A stretch of DNA of 64,000 bases. It comes from Asaia bogorensis. Its GTDB lineage: Bacteria; Pseudomonadota; Alphaproteobacteria; Acetobacterales; Acetobacteraceae. The position numbers and the translations under genes were made by a program. Under the pieces are notes generated by a model, which searched no databases, was not told the DNA's origin, and worked only from the letters and a program-made list of their open reading frames with translations. The stretch lies in contig CAMBRC010000006.1 of assembly GCA_945869965.1 (NCBI GenBank), forward strand, positions 17,340 to 81,339, in the 5' to 3' direction. Below, one piece after another: positions 49,610-57,385 of this stretch; positions within the stretch are counted from its first letter, which is position 1, and every line of letters begins with the position of its first letter.

Positions 49610-50836
49610 GCGCGCCACCGCGGTAAAGCCGGCATCGGCGGCGATCAGGGCATCGTCGATGTCTTTTGCCGTGTGGGCGGTGCACAGGAACATGTTGTGC
49701 TTGGGGTGAAAGTAGGCGCCGGCCTTTAGCGCGGCGGAGCAGAAGGTGTTGGCCTTGGTCTGGGTGGGGTCGTCGTCGAACAGGACGAGCGGCATCTGGA
49801 CCGGGCCGGACTGGCGGATGGGGATGCTGTGCCTGGCGGACAGGGCGGCCATGCCGGTGCGGAAGCGGGTGCCCATGGTGGTCATGTGGCCGATGCCGTC
49901 GTCGCGTTTGAGGGCGCGGAGGGTGGCGACGCCGGCGGCGTGGGGGACGGCGGCGGTCCAGAACGAGCCGGTGGAGAAGGTGCCCTTCACCGCGTCGCGG
50001 AAGCGGTCGTTGCCGGTGATGGCGGCGAGCGGGTGGCCGTTGGCGATGGATTTTGACCAGGCGGCGAGGTCCGGGCGGACGCCGAGGCCTTCCCAGGAGC
50101 CGCCGAGATGGAGGCGGAAGCCGGCGCGGACGTCGTCGATGATCAGGGCGGCGCCGGTGGCGTCGCAGAGTTCGCGGGCGCGGCGGGCGAATGCGGGGGT
50201 GGGCATTTCCTGGTCGATGCCGACATCGTGGCGGAAGGCGGAGACGAGGATGGCGGCCAGGTCGCCCTGGTGGCGGTCGACGGCGGCGTCCAGGCTGGCG
50301 ACGTCGTTGAAGATGTAGTGGTCGATATGGGCGCGGTCTTCGTTGGTCACGCCGTTCATCGAGGGCGAGGTCCAGGGGATGGCGCCGTGATAGGCGCCCT
50401 TGGCCACCAGGACCTTGCGGCGGCCGGTGCCGGCGCGGGCGAAGGTGACGGCCATCGTGGTGGCGTCGGTGCCATTCTTCTGGAACTGGACCCAGTCGGC
50501 GTGCGGGATGGTGTCGACCAGGAGTTCGGCGAGTTCGACCATGGCTTCGCCGGGGCCGTTCTGGCAGTCGCCGAGGGCGGCCTGGCGGGCGGCGGCGGCT
50601 TCGACCTCCGGGTGGTGGTGGCCGAGCAGGACGGGGCCCCAGCTGCACATGAAGTCGATGTACTCGTTGCCGTCGACGTCGCGGATGCGGCAGCCCTGGG
50701 CGCCAGAGAAGAACTGGGGATAGCCCTCGGGCAGGTTGGCGGCGTTTTGGTGGCCCCACATGCCGCCAGGCACGACGCGGGCGGCGCGGGCGCGCAGTTC
50801 GGAGTCCTTGGCGTTGTGCAGCATGCTCTTCTCCAT
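49604..50836 (-). CDS. Class III PLP aminotransferase (glutamate-1-semialdehyde aminomutase-like)
   Basis: The 410-aa PLP enzyme has the class III landmarks FMCSWGPVLLGHHHPEV, FQKNGTDATTMAV, the DDVRAGFRLH segment (Asp that contacts the pyridine nitrogen) and the Schiff-base lysine in WSKSIANGHP. The family includes GSA aminomutase and various omega-transaminases. Position next to an HD oxygenase and an enolase-superfamily gene suggests a catabolic role. ATG 50836 is preferred. The longer frame would start inside the repeat element. Confidence 0.88.
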   Translation of the reverse strand: MEKSMLHNAKDSELRARAARVVPGGMWGHQNAANLPEGYPQFFSGAQGCRIRDVDGNEYIDFMCSWGPVLLGHHHPEVEAAAARQAALGDCQNGPGEAMVELAELLVDTIPHADWVQFQKNGTDATTMAVTFARAGTGRRKVLVAKGAYHGAIPWTSPSMNGVTNEDRAHIDHYIFNDVASLDAAVDRHQGDLAAILVSAFRHDVGIDQEMPTPAFARRARELCDATGAALIIDDVRAGFRLHLGGSWEGLGVRPDLAAWSKSIANGHPLAAITGNDRFRDAVKGTFSTGSFWTAAVPHAAGVATLRALKRDDGIGHMTTMGTRFRTGMAALSARHSIPIRQSGPVQMPLVLFDDDPTQTKANTFCSAALKAGAYFHPKHNMFLCTAHTAKDIDDALIAADAGFTAVARL

Positions 50837-50895
50837 TGCCCGGTGTGGTGGGCATTCTATGCTTGGGGGGCTGGTCAGGGAAGGAGAAGGAAGAT

Positions 50896-51014
50896 GTTCT
50901 TTTTTGAAAAAAAGAACCAAAAAACTTTTATCCGCTTGGCACCCGTCTTTCCCCGGGGAGATCGGGCGCAAAGTCATAAAAGTCTTTTTGCTTCTTTTTC
51001 TGCAGAAAAAGAAG
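50896..51014. repeat. A/T-rich paired-arm intergenic element, copy 4 (B/A)
   Basis: The left arm (50896-50933, reverse, type B) is identical over 38 nt to the left arm at 61766. The right arm (50975-51014) is forward, type A. The spacer is 41 nt. Unlike most copies it lies between divergent genes, 26 nt before the start of the mandelate-racemase-family gene, so it may influence transcription or translation rather than only end it. Confidence 0.85.
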
Positions 51015-51039
51015 ATTCTTTCTTGCTTCGAGGGAAGTC

Positions 51040-52227
51040 ATGAAAATCACCGAGGTTGAGCCGATCCTGTTGCGCGGCGAGGCGCGTTATGGCGCCACGG
51101 CTGGGGGCGAGGAGGCGACGGACAATGGCGACTGGCAGTTGCTGGTGCGGGTGGCGACCGATGAGGGGCTGACCGGGTGGGCGGACGCCGAGACGCTGGC
51201 GCCGGCGGCGGTGGCGATCATTTCCGGGCAGGGGATGTCGATCCCGGGGTTTCAGACGTTGGCGGGGTTGTTGATTGGCGAGAACCCGTTGGATGTGCAG
51301 CGGCTGTGGGACAAGCTGTATGTCGGTAGCGCGTATTATGGGCGGCGGGGCATTGCGATGCAGTGCATTTCGGCGATCGACAATTGCCTGTGGTCGATCC
51401 GGGCGCAGGCGGCGGGGCAGTCGCTGGCGCGGGTTTTGGGCGGGCGGCGGCGGGACAGCGTGATGGCGTATGCGTCGACATTGTTTCGCGAGACGCCGGA
51501 GGGGATGGCGGCGGCGGTGGAGGGGTATGTGGCGCGAGGGTTTCGCGCGGTGAAGTTCGGCTGGGGGGTGTTCGGGCAGGACGAGGGGCGGGATAGGGAA
51601 TTGGTGGCGGCGGCGCGGGGGGCGTTGGGGCCGGAGCGGCATTTGCTGGTGGATCCCGGCTGGTATCCTGCGGGGTGGAAGAACCCGGAGCAGGCGTTTT
51701 CCGGGGTGCTGCGGACCCGGCGGGAGGCGGAAAGGTTGTGCCGGTGGCTGGCGGAGTATGATGTCGGCTGGGTGGAAGATTTCATCCATCCCGAGCGGTT
51801 CGATGAGTATGCGGCGGTGCGGGCCAATAGCCCGACGCCGATTGCCGCGGGGGAGCAGGTGGCTACTGTTTGGGATTTCGAGCGGTTCATCGGCGAGGGT
51901 TGCGTGGATGTGGTGCAGCCGGATTTGTCGCGTTGTGGCGGGGTGAGTGTGGCGCGGCGGGTGGCGGAGATGGCGGAGCAGGCGGGGATCGACCTGGTGC
52001 CGCATTCGTGGCTGACGCATTTGCTGACGGGGTATTCGTTGCAGTTGATCGCCACCCTGCCCCGTGCGCGGTTTGTCGAGTTCAATGTGAGCCAGAGTGC
52101 GCTGACGCGGGGGATTGCGAAGGCGGGCTTTGACTTGCAGGCGGATGGCACCGTGGGGATTCCCGACACGCCGGGGATCGGGGTGGAGGTGGATCTCGAG
52201 TTTGTTGCTCGGCGCAGGGTGAATTGA
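51040..52227 (+). CDS. Mandelate racemase/muconate-lactonizing enzyme family protein
   Basis: The 395-aa enolase-superfamily product has the base region AVKFGWG (Lys), metal ligands in LLVDPGW (Asp), WVEDF (Glu) and AAGEQ (Glu), and VPHSW with the His of the dehydratase-type active site. It fits an acid-sugar dehydratase or racemase, with the exact substrate unknown. GGGAAG lies before the ATG. The stop overlaps a TTG that could start the next gene, and the two are surely co-transcribed. Confidence 0.9.
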   Translation: MKITEVEPILLRGEARYGATAGGEEATDNGDWQLLVRVATDEGLTGWADAETLAPAAVAIISGQGMSIPGFQTLAGLLIGENPLDVQRLWDKLYVGSAYYGRRGIAMQCISAIDNCLWSIRAQAAGQSLARVLGGRRRDSVMAYASTLFRETPEGMAAAVEGYVARGFRAVKFGWGVFGQDEGRDRELVAAARGALGPERHLLVDPGWYPAGWKNPEQAFSGVLRTRREAERLCRWLAEYDVGWVEDFIHPERFDEYAAVRANSPTPIAAGEQVATVWDFERFIGEGCVDVVQPDLSRCGGVSVARRVAEMAEQAGIDLVPHSWLTHLLTGYSLQLIATLPRARFVEFNVSQSALTRGIAKAGFDLQADGTVGIPDTPGIGVEVDLEFVARRRVN

Positions 52228-52229
52228 GC

Positions 52230-53273
52230 ATGGAACGCGTTATCACGCGGCCTTCGGGCCTGGATCTCGATAGCCCTGGGCGGCGCGACTACTGGGTGGC
52301 GCTGGAGCATGACTCGATCTGGGGGGATCACCTGATCCCGTTGACAGTGATGGTCGGGACAAGCGTGAAGCCTGGTGAAGGGCTGGTGGCGTTCGGGTCC
52401 AACCATGGCAACGAGTATGAGGGCCCGGTGGCGCTGAAGCATCTGTTGCGCGAGATCGATGCCAGCGAAGTGCAGGGGCGGATCATCCTGGTACCGGTGC
52501 TGAATCCCGGGGCGTTCCGGGCCGGCACGCGCGATGCGTCGCTGGATGACGGGCGCAATCTCAACCGCAGCTTTGTCGATGGGGCGGGCAAGACCCCTGC
52601 CCTGGCCGGCATCAGCCACCGGATCGCGGCGTTTGTGCGCGAGTGGATCTGGCCGCGGGTGCATGTGGTGATCGATCTGCATGCCGGGGGGGCGGTGGCG
52701 CGGTTTGCGCGCGGGACGAGCTATCACATGGTGGACGATCCCGCGCAGGGGCGGCTGATCGAGACCACAGCGCGCTGGTTCGGCACGCCGATCGTGATTG
52801 CCTATCAGAACGAGACGCCGGGGTTGTTGCCGAGCGAGGCGGAGCGGCTGGGGAAGATCACGATTGGTGGCGAGTTCGGCTGGGGGGCGGCGGTGTCGGC
52901 GGAGGGGGTGCGGTACGCCAAGCATGGGGTGGTGGCGGCGGCGATCCATCAAGGGCAACTGCGCGGGCGGATTGAGAAGATCGCGTATCACGCGGCGGGG
53001 TCTCAGAAGCTTGCGGCGATGGTGGAGCGGGCGTGCTTCACCGTGGCGCCGCATGACGGGCATTATGAGCCGGTCGTGGAGTGCGGCGAGGTGGTGCGGG
53101 CCGGAGCGACGGTGGGGTGGCTGCACGATTTCCAGCGCATCGATCTCGCGCCTTGGCCGGTGCGGGCGGGGGTTGATGGGGTGGTGATCGCGCAGGCTTG
53201 GGGGGCGGTGGTGCGCCAGGGGCAGCACATCGCCATTGTCGGGCGGGTGCTGCCATGGGTTGGCGAGGGATAG
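52230..53273 (+). CDS. Succinylglutamate desuccinylase/aspartoacylase (M14-type) family protein
   Basis: The 347-aa zinc carboxypeptidase-fold deacylase has zinc ligands in SNHGNEYEGP (HxxE) and DLHAGG (His), DDGRNLNRSF for substrate carboxylate binding, and a C-terminal beta domain. The ATG 52230 is chosen; TTG 52224, overlapping the preceding stop, is an alternative. It pairs with the enolase-superfamily gene and may remove an acyl group from the product or substrate of that enzyme. The stop abuts the stop of the convergent gene. Confidence 0.9.
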   Translation: MERVITRPSGLDLDSPGRRDYWVALEHDSIWGDHLIPLTVMVGTSVKPGEGLVAFGSNHGNEYEGPVALKHLLREIDASEVQGRIILVPVLNPGAFRAGTRDASLDDGRNLNRSFVDGAGKTPALAGISHRIAAFVREWIWPRVHVVIDLHAGGAVARFARGTSYHMVDDPAQGRLIETTARWFGTPIVIAYQNETPGLLPSEAERLGKITIGGEFGWGAAVSAEGVRYAKHGVVAAAIHQGQLRGRIEKIAYHAAGSQKLAAMVERACFTVAPHDGHYEPVVECGEVVRAGATVGWLHDFQRIDLAPWPVRAGVDGVVIAQAWGAVVRQGQHIAIVGRVLPWVGEG

Positions 53274-53687
53274 TCAGGCCAGTTCCTTGGCGAAGACGCC
53301 GCGGGCGTAGTCCGGCCAGGTGCGATCGAGTTCGGCCCGCAGGGCGACGGTCAGGTCGAGCAGCTTGCCGAGGGTGCCGGTCCAGTCGCCGGCGGCCGCC
53401 AGCCCGAGCGAGAGGTGGCCGTTGCGGCTGATGCAGAGGGCGTCAGGGGCGTGCGCGGCCAGCCATGCCTTGATGTCACGATGCAGCCGGCCGCTGGGGG
53501 CGACAAATGGCAGGTAGTCGGTCAGCACCAGGATGCCTTTGGGTTCCGCCCGCAGGGTCACCGGCTCCGGGCGGAGCCAGACCAGGGTAACGCCAGGCTT
53601 GCCATGCTTCGGCTTGGCGGTTCCGGGGACCAGGCCACGGACGGCAACCGCGTGGCCCAGGGCGGCGATCAGGGTGTTTCTCGGCAT
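53274..53687 (-). CDS. Uncharacterised protein, 137 aa
   Basis: I do not recognise this product. It is a compact globular protein with VTLVWLRPEPVTL and KGILVLTDYLPFVAP strands and a C-terminal helix (LLDLTVALRAELDRTWPDYA). There is no signal peptide, membrane segment or obvious catalytic motif. The frame has normal codon use and an ATG start, and it is flanked by a convergent gene with zero spacing and a divergent M81 gene (167 nt). This supports it being real. Confidence 0.7.
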   Translation of the reverse strand: MPRNTLIAALGHAVAVRGLVPGTAKPKHGKPGVTLVWLRPEPVTLRAEPKGILVLTDYLPFVAPSGRLHRDIKAWLAAHAPDALCISRNGHLSLGLAAAGDWTGTLGKLLDLTVALRAELDRTWPDYARGVFAKELA

Positions 53688-53854
53688 TTCAGCTTCCTAA
53701 TGACTCCACAACGGCCACGCCAGAGCGGAACGACCGCTGACAGGGGTGGTTGTCTCGAACTAGCCTATTGTCACCTGGCACGACGCCGGCGGCGGCGAAT
53801 CGCGCGCTGACCGTGCCGCTCTATGCTCTAGCGGGACACCGAGGGGAAGAGAAG

Positions 53855-55345
53855 ATGCGCATAGCCATTGCAGAAATGAAACAGGAGACAAACAGCTTCG
53901 TGCCGTTTCGTACCACGATTGAGACTTTCCGCGACCAGTATCTGTTTCGTGGCGCGGAGATGCTGACCGCCTATGGGGCCGAGCGCAGCGAAGTGCCGGG
54001 CATGCTGGATGTGTTGCGCGCGGCGGGTGCCACGGCGGTGCCGCTGTTGGGCACGCTGGCGCTGGCGAGCGGGCCGGTGACACGGGAGTGTTTCGAAGCG
54101 TTGCTGGGCGAGATCATCGAGCGGTTGCGCGGGGCCGGCGCGGTGGACGGGGTGTTACTGGCGCTGCACGGGGCGATGGTGGTGGAGGACGAGCCCGATT
54201 CGGAATCGGAGATTTTGGAGCGTGTGCGGGCGGTGTTGCCCAAAGGGATGCCGATCGTGGTGACGCTGGACCTGCATGGGCACATCACCCAGCGGATGAT
54301 CCAGCCGGATGTCGCCTATATCGGCTATCGCGAATACCCGCATATCGACATGTACGAGACCGGCGTGCGGGGGGGCCAGCTTTTGCTGGACTGGCTTGGC
54401 GGGCGGGTTCGGCCGGTGATGGCGGTGGCCAAGCGCCATATGGTGATGAGCCCGGATGCCGCGCGCACCACGACGCCGCCACTGGCCGATGTGGTGGCGG
54501 CCGGGCGGGCGATGGAGGCGGCACAGTCCGAAGATTGGGGCCGGGTTCTGCATGTCTCGCTGTTTCCGGTGCAGCCATGGATGGATGTGCCCGACCTTGG
54601 CTTTGCTGCCCTGGTTTGCGCGGATGGCGATGTTGATGCGGCGCAGGCGGCGGCGGAGACGTTGGCGGAGATGACCTGGCAGCGGCGGGCAGAATTCGAG
54701 CCGGACCTGACGCCGCTGGAGGAGGTGATCCGGATCGGGCTGTCCAGCGAGGGGCTGACGGTGGCCAGCGATGCCGGGGATACGCCGAGCGGCGGGGCGG
54801 CGGCGGACAGCACCGTGGTGTTGCGGGCATTGTTGGCAGCGGGGGCCGAGCGGGCGGGACGGTTGACCTACGTCACCATGTGCGATGCCGAGGCGGCGGC
54901 CGAAGCGGCGGCGGCGGGGGTAGGCCGGACGGTGACGCTGACGGTTGGGCATAAGCGTTCGCATGACGGCGTGCCGCTGACCATCACCGGGATCGTGCGG
55001 GTGATCAGCGACGGAACCTATGTCTTTTCCGGCGCCGGGGCGAGCGGCATGCGCGGTGTGATGGGGCTGACGGTGGTGCTGGCGATCGGCGATATCCGGC
55101 TCAATCTGCGCTCGATTCCGCATCTGGAATGGGATCTCGGGGTGCATGAGAGTGTGGGGCTTGATCCGCGGCGCGCGGCGTTGATCTTCGTCAAGTCGCC
55201 GTCGCATTTCCGGGTGAGCTACACGCCGATCGCCGCGCGCGTGCTGATCGCCGACACGCCCGGCCCGACCTGCGCCAATATGCGGCGTATTCCATTCACC
55301 CGGGTGACACGGCCGTTCTACCCCTTGGACCTGGTCAACGAGTGA
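53855..55345 (+). CDS. M81 family metallopeptidase (MlrC-like), copy 1
   Basis: The 496-aa product resembles microcystinase C (MlrC), which hydrolyses linear microcystin fragments. The metal region includes EMKQETNSFVPF at the N-terminus, LALHGAMV, LDLHGHITQRM and YREYPHIDMYETG. C-terminal MlrC domain features include DAGDTPSGGAAADST. A real peptide substrate in this organism is unknown. GGGGAAGAG precedes the ATG. Its 3' end overlaps a convergent acetyltransferase gene by 11 nt. Confidence 0.9.
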   Translation: MRIAIAEMKQETNSFVPFRTTIETFRDQYLFRGAEMLTAYGAERSEVPGMLDVLRAAGATAVPLLGTLALASGPVTRECFEALLGEIIERLRGAGAVDGVLLALHGAMVVEDEPDSESEILERVRAVLPKGMPIVVTLDLHGHITQRMIQPDVAYIGYREYPHIDMYETGVRGGQLLLDWLGGRVRPVMAVAKRHMVMSPDAARTTTPPLADVVAAGRAMEAAQSEDWGRVLHVSLFPVQPWMDVPDLGFAALVCADGDVDAAQAAAETLAEMTWQRRAEFEPDLTPLEEVIRIGLSSEGLTVASDAGDTPSGGAAADSTVVLRALLAAGAERAGRLTYVTMCDAEAAAEAAAAGVGRTVTLTVGHKRSHDGVPLTITGIVRVISDGTYVFSGAGASGMRGVMGLTVVLAIGDIRLNLRSIPHLEWDLGVHESVGLDPRRAALIFVKSPSHFRVSYTPIAARVLIADTPGPTCANMRRIPFTRVTRPFYPLDLVNE

Positions 55346-55835
55346 GCTCCAGGCGCAGCAGCCAGCGCGTCATTTCGGGGATCCATCGCTGGACAACGTA
55401 GCCAGCGCGCTCCAGCACGCGGCGCGAGGCGGCATTGTCCGGGTGGACGAAGGCGCTGACTTCGGTCAGGCCCGAGGCGCACGCGTAATCGAGGCTGGCG
55501 GCGACCAGTTCGCCCGCATACCCCCTGCCCCAGGCCTCGCGCGCGAAGAAAAAGGCGATCTCGGGGCCGTAGCCGGGGTCAAACGGGTCATCGTTCAGGC
55601 CGCCATAGCCGATTACCGTTCCTGCCTGGCGCACCGTCCAGGGACCGAAGCCCAACCGCCGCGCCTGGTGCGCATGACCCGCAATATGGCGGCGCATGGT
55701 GCGCAGCGACGCTTGGCACTGGGTGTGCTGCATGACCGTCGCATCACCCATGAAGCGAAACAGGTCTGGCGCGTCAGCCAGCCTCGGTGCGCAAAGATGA
55801 AGACGGGAAGTCAGACGTTCCGGGGGAACAGCCAT
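55335..55835 (-). CDS. GNAT family N-acetyltransferase (RimJ/RimL type)
   Basis: The 166-aa product starts RLTSRLHLCAPRLADAPDL, typical of RimJ-like acetyltransferases, and contains the acetyl-CoA loop REAWGRGYAGELV and VHPDNAASRRVLERAGY. The target is unknown. ATG 55835 overlaps the end of the M81 copy 2 gene by 25 nt on the same strand, so it is likely co-translated with that gene. A longer open frame upstream is inside the M81 gene and rejected. Confidence 0.9.
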   Translation of the reverse strand: MAVPPERLTSRLHLCAPRLADAPDLFRFMGDATVMQHTQCQASLRTMRRHIAGHAHQARRLGFGPWTVRQAGTVIGYGGLNDDPFDPGYGPEIAFFFAREAWGRGYAGELVAASLDYACASGLTEVSAFVHPDNAASRRVLERAGYVVQRWIPEMTRWLLRLELTR

Positions 55836-57271
55836 GGGTTCGCATCGAGCGGAGAGATCGGGCGGCGGATCTTGGTATAGGCGATTTTCAGGGGATCGGG
55901 CGGATACGGCCCGCCGCAATCGACATAGGTGATCTTGGCGGCGATCGGGGCGAAGGCGGCGTAGAAGTGGTTGGAGGATTTGACCACGACGATCTTCTTC
56001 TTTGAAAGATCGATGCCGAGATCGGTGAAGACCGGCGGCGAAAATGTCTGCGCCCGGCCACTGGCCAGCACCACATCGAGGTTGCCGATGGTGATGCTCG
56101 CGGCCGCACCCAGCGAGACCGTGCTCTGTTCGAACGGAATGCGCAGGTTGTCGGTGGTGGCACGCACAGTCACCACCGCATCGATCGCGCGGCCAGAGGT
56201 TGCCGCCGCCTTGCCGCCGAAACGCAGCGGCATCACGGCACCGGGCCCGGCGGCGATACAGAACGCCACGGCCTGCGGGTCCCACAGCGCCCCGACAGCA
56301 GCCGGAATGGCGGGATATTTCAGCAACTCCTCGATCAGGAAGGTGCTGTCGCCGGCCACGCCACCGCCCGGATTGTCCCAGCGATCGGCCAGCACCACCG
56401 GCCCGCCTTCTGTGGCGATGGCGTCGGCCACGGCCTCGGCGGTCTTGAGGTGGACCGGCACGCCGCTGTTCCCCCAGGAGAGCAGCTCGCGGCCCAGGCG
56501 CTCGGCCAACGCCTCGCCCTTGGCGCGGTCATCGGCATAGACCAGGATCTTGCTGCCGACGTCATACACATCCGCCGCCTGGAAGCCGTGGATCACAGTG
56601 ATGGAGTGGATGCCGTCGCGCCCTTCCATCGCAATCATCTGGTCAACGAAGCTGCGGCCTGGTTCCCGCCCGGTCATGTAGCCGCCGATATGGCGCAGAT
56701 CGAACAGGCAGGCGTGCGGTAAGATCTCGCCGCGTGCCTTGGCCAAGCATAGGGCGGCCAGGTCCTCGGCGCGCGCCAAGAAGTCGGTATGCGGAAACTC
56801 CTTGAACGCCACAAGGAAGTCGCTGTTCGCCACCATCGCATCGCTGAGATGCGCATGCAGGTCCAGCTCGGCGCCGATCACCGCCTTGGGCGCAATCGCG
56901 CGGGCGCGGGCCAGCAGGTCACCCTCGCAGTCATCGTAACCGTGCGCCACCATGCAGCCGTGCAATCCGAACAGGATCACATCCACCGGCATGGCCGCCC
57001 GCAACTGTCCCAGGATCTCGTCGCGCAGCGCCTCGTAGGTCGATCGCCCGACAATTCCCGCCGGCTCGGCCCAGGCGGAGCTGCCCTCGATCACGGTGTG
57101 CCCCCGCTCCCGCCCCAGGCGCCGCGCCACCACAATCGGCGCGGAGCACAGGGTCGGCGTCTCCGGGTGGGTGCCCGGAGCAAAATACGCCGGCGCGAAG
57201 GCGACACGATCGGTGGGGATCGGTGCGAAGGTGTTGGTCTCGGTGGCGAGGCTGGCTGCGAAGATTCTCAA
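55811..57271 (-). CDS. M81 family metallopeptidase (MlrC-like), copy 2
   Basis: The 486-aa product has RIFAASLATETNTFAP at the N-terminus, LFGLHGCMVAHGYDDCEGD, ELDLHAHLSDAM, the FKEFPHTDF segment and RWDNPGGGVAGDSTF at the C-terminal domain, fitting the family. The start would be TTG 57271, with a poor ribosome site. It lies 114 nt after the substrate-binding protein gene on the same strand, with a GC-rich hairpin repeat between. Confidence 0.88.
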   Translation of the reverse strand: MRIFAASLATETNTFAPIPTDRVAFAPAYFAPGTHPETPTLCSAPIVVARRLGRERGHTVIEGSSAWAEPAGIVGRSTYEALRDEILGQLRAAMPVDVILFGLHGCMVAHGYDDCEGDLLARARAIAPKAVIGAELDLHAHLSDAMVANSDFLVAFKEFPHTDFLARAEDLAALCLAKARGEILPHACLFDLRHIGGYMTGREPGRSFVDQMIAMEGRDGIHSITVIHGFQAADVYDVGSKILVYADDRAKGEALAERLGRELLSWGNSGVPVHLKTAEAVADAIATEGGPVVLADRWDNPGGGVAGDSTFLIEELLKYPAIPAAVGALWDPQAVAFCIAAGPGAVMPLRFGGKAAATSGRAIDAVVTVRATTDNLRIPFEQSTVSLGAAASITIGNLDVVLASGRAQTFSPPVFTDLGIDLSKKKIVVVKSSNHFYAAFAPIAAKITYVDCGGPYPPDPLKIAYTKIRRPISPLDANPWLFPRNV

Positions 57272-57308
57272 CGTTCGGCTTTCAAGAAAAATAGGCAGAA
57301 GGGAAGGC

Positions 57309-57348
57309 GAGGGCGCTGCCCTCGACCCGCTGGGGGCGTCGCCCCCAG
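57309..57348 (+). repeat. GC-rich double-hairpin repeat, copy 2
   Basis: GAGGGC-N3-GCCCTC is followed 6 nt later by CTGGGGGCG-T-CGCCCCCAG, forming two hairpins in series. It lies between the ABC substrate-binding gene and M81 copy 2. It has the same plan as the copy at 43376-43416 in the opposite orientation. Confidence 0.8.
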
Positions 57349-57385
57349 GCCCCCCAACATCTAGGCCGTGGGGTTGGGCGGGGGA

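Noticed and set aside
50880..51020. A/T-rich hairpins considered as a CRISPR-like or riboswitch element
   Set aside because: There are only two arms, in opposite orientation, and the same sequence recurs beside unrelated genes, which fits a dispersed repeat instead.
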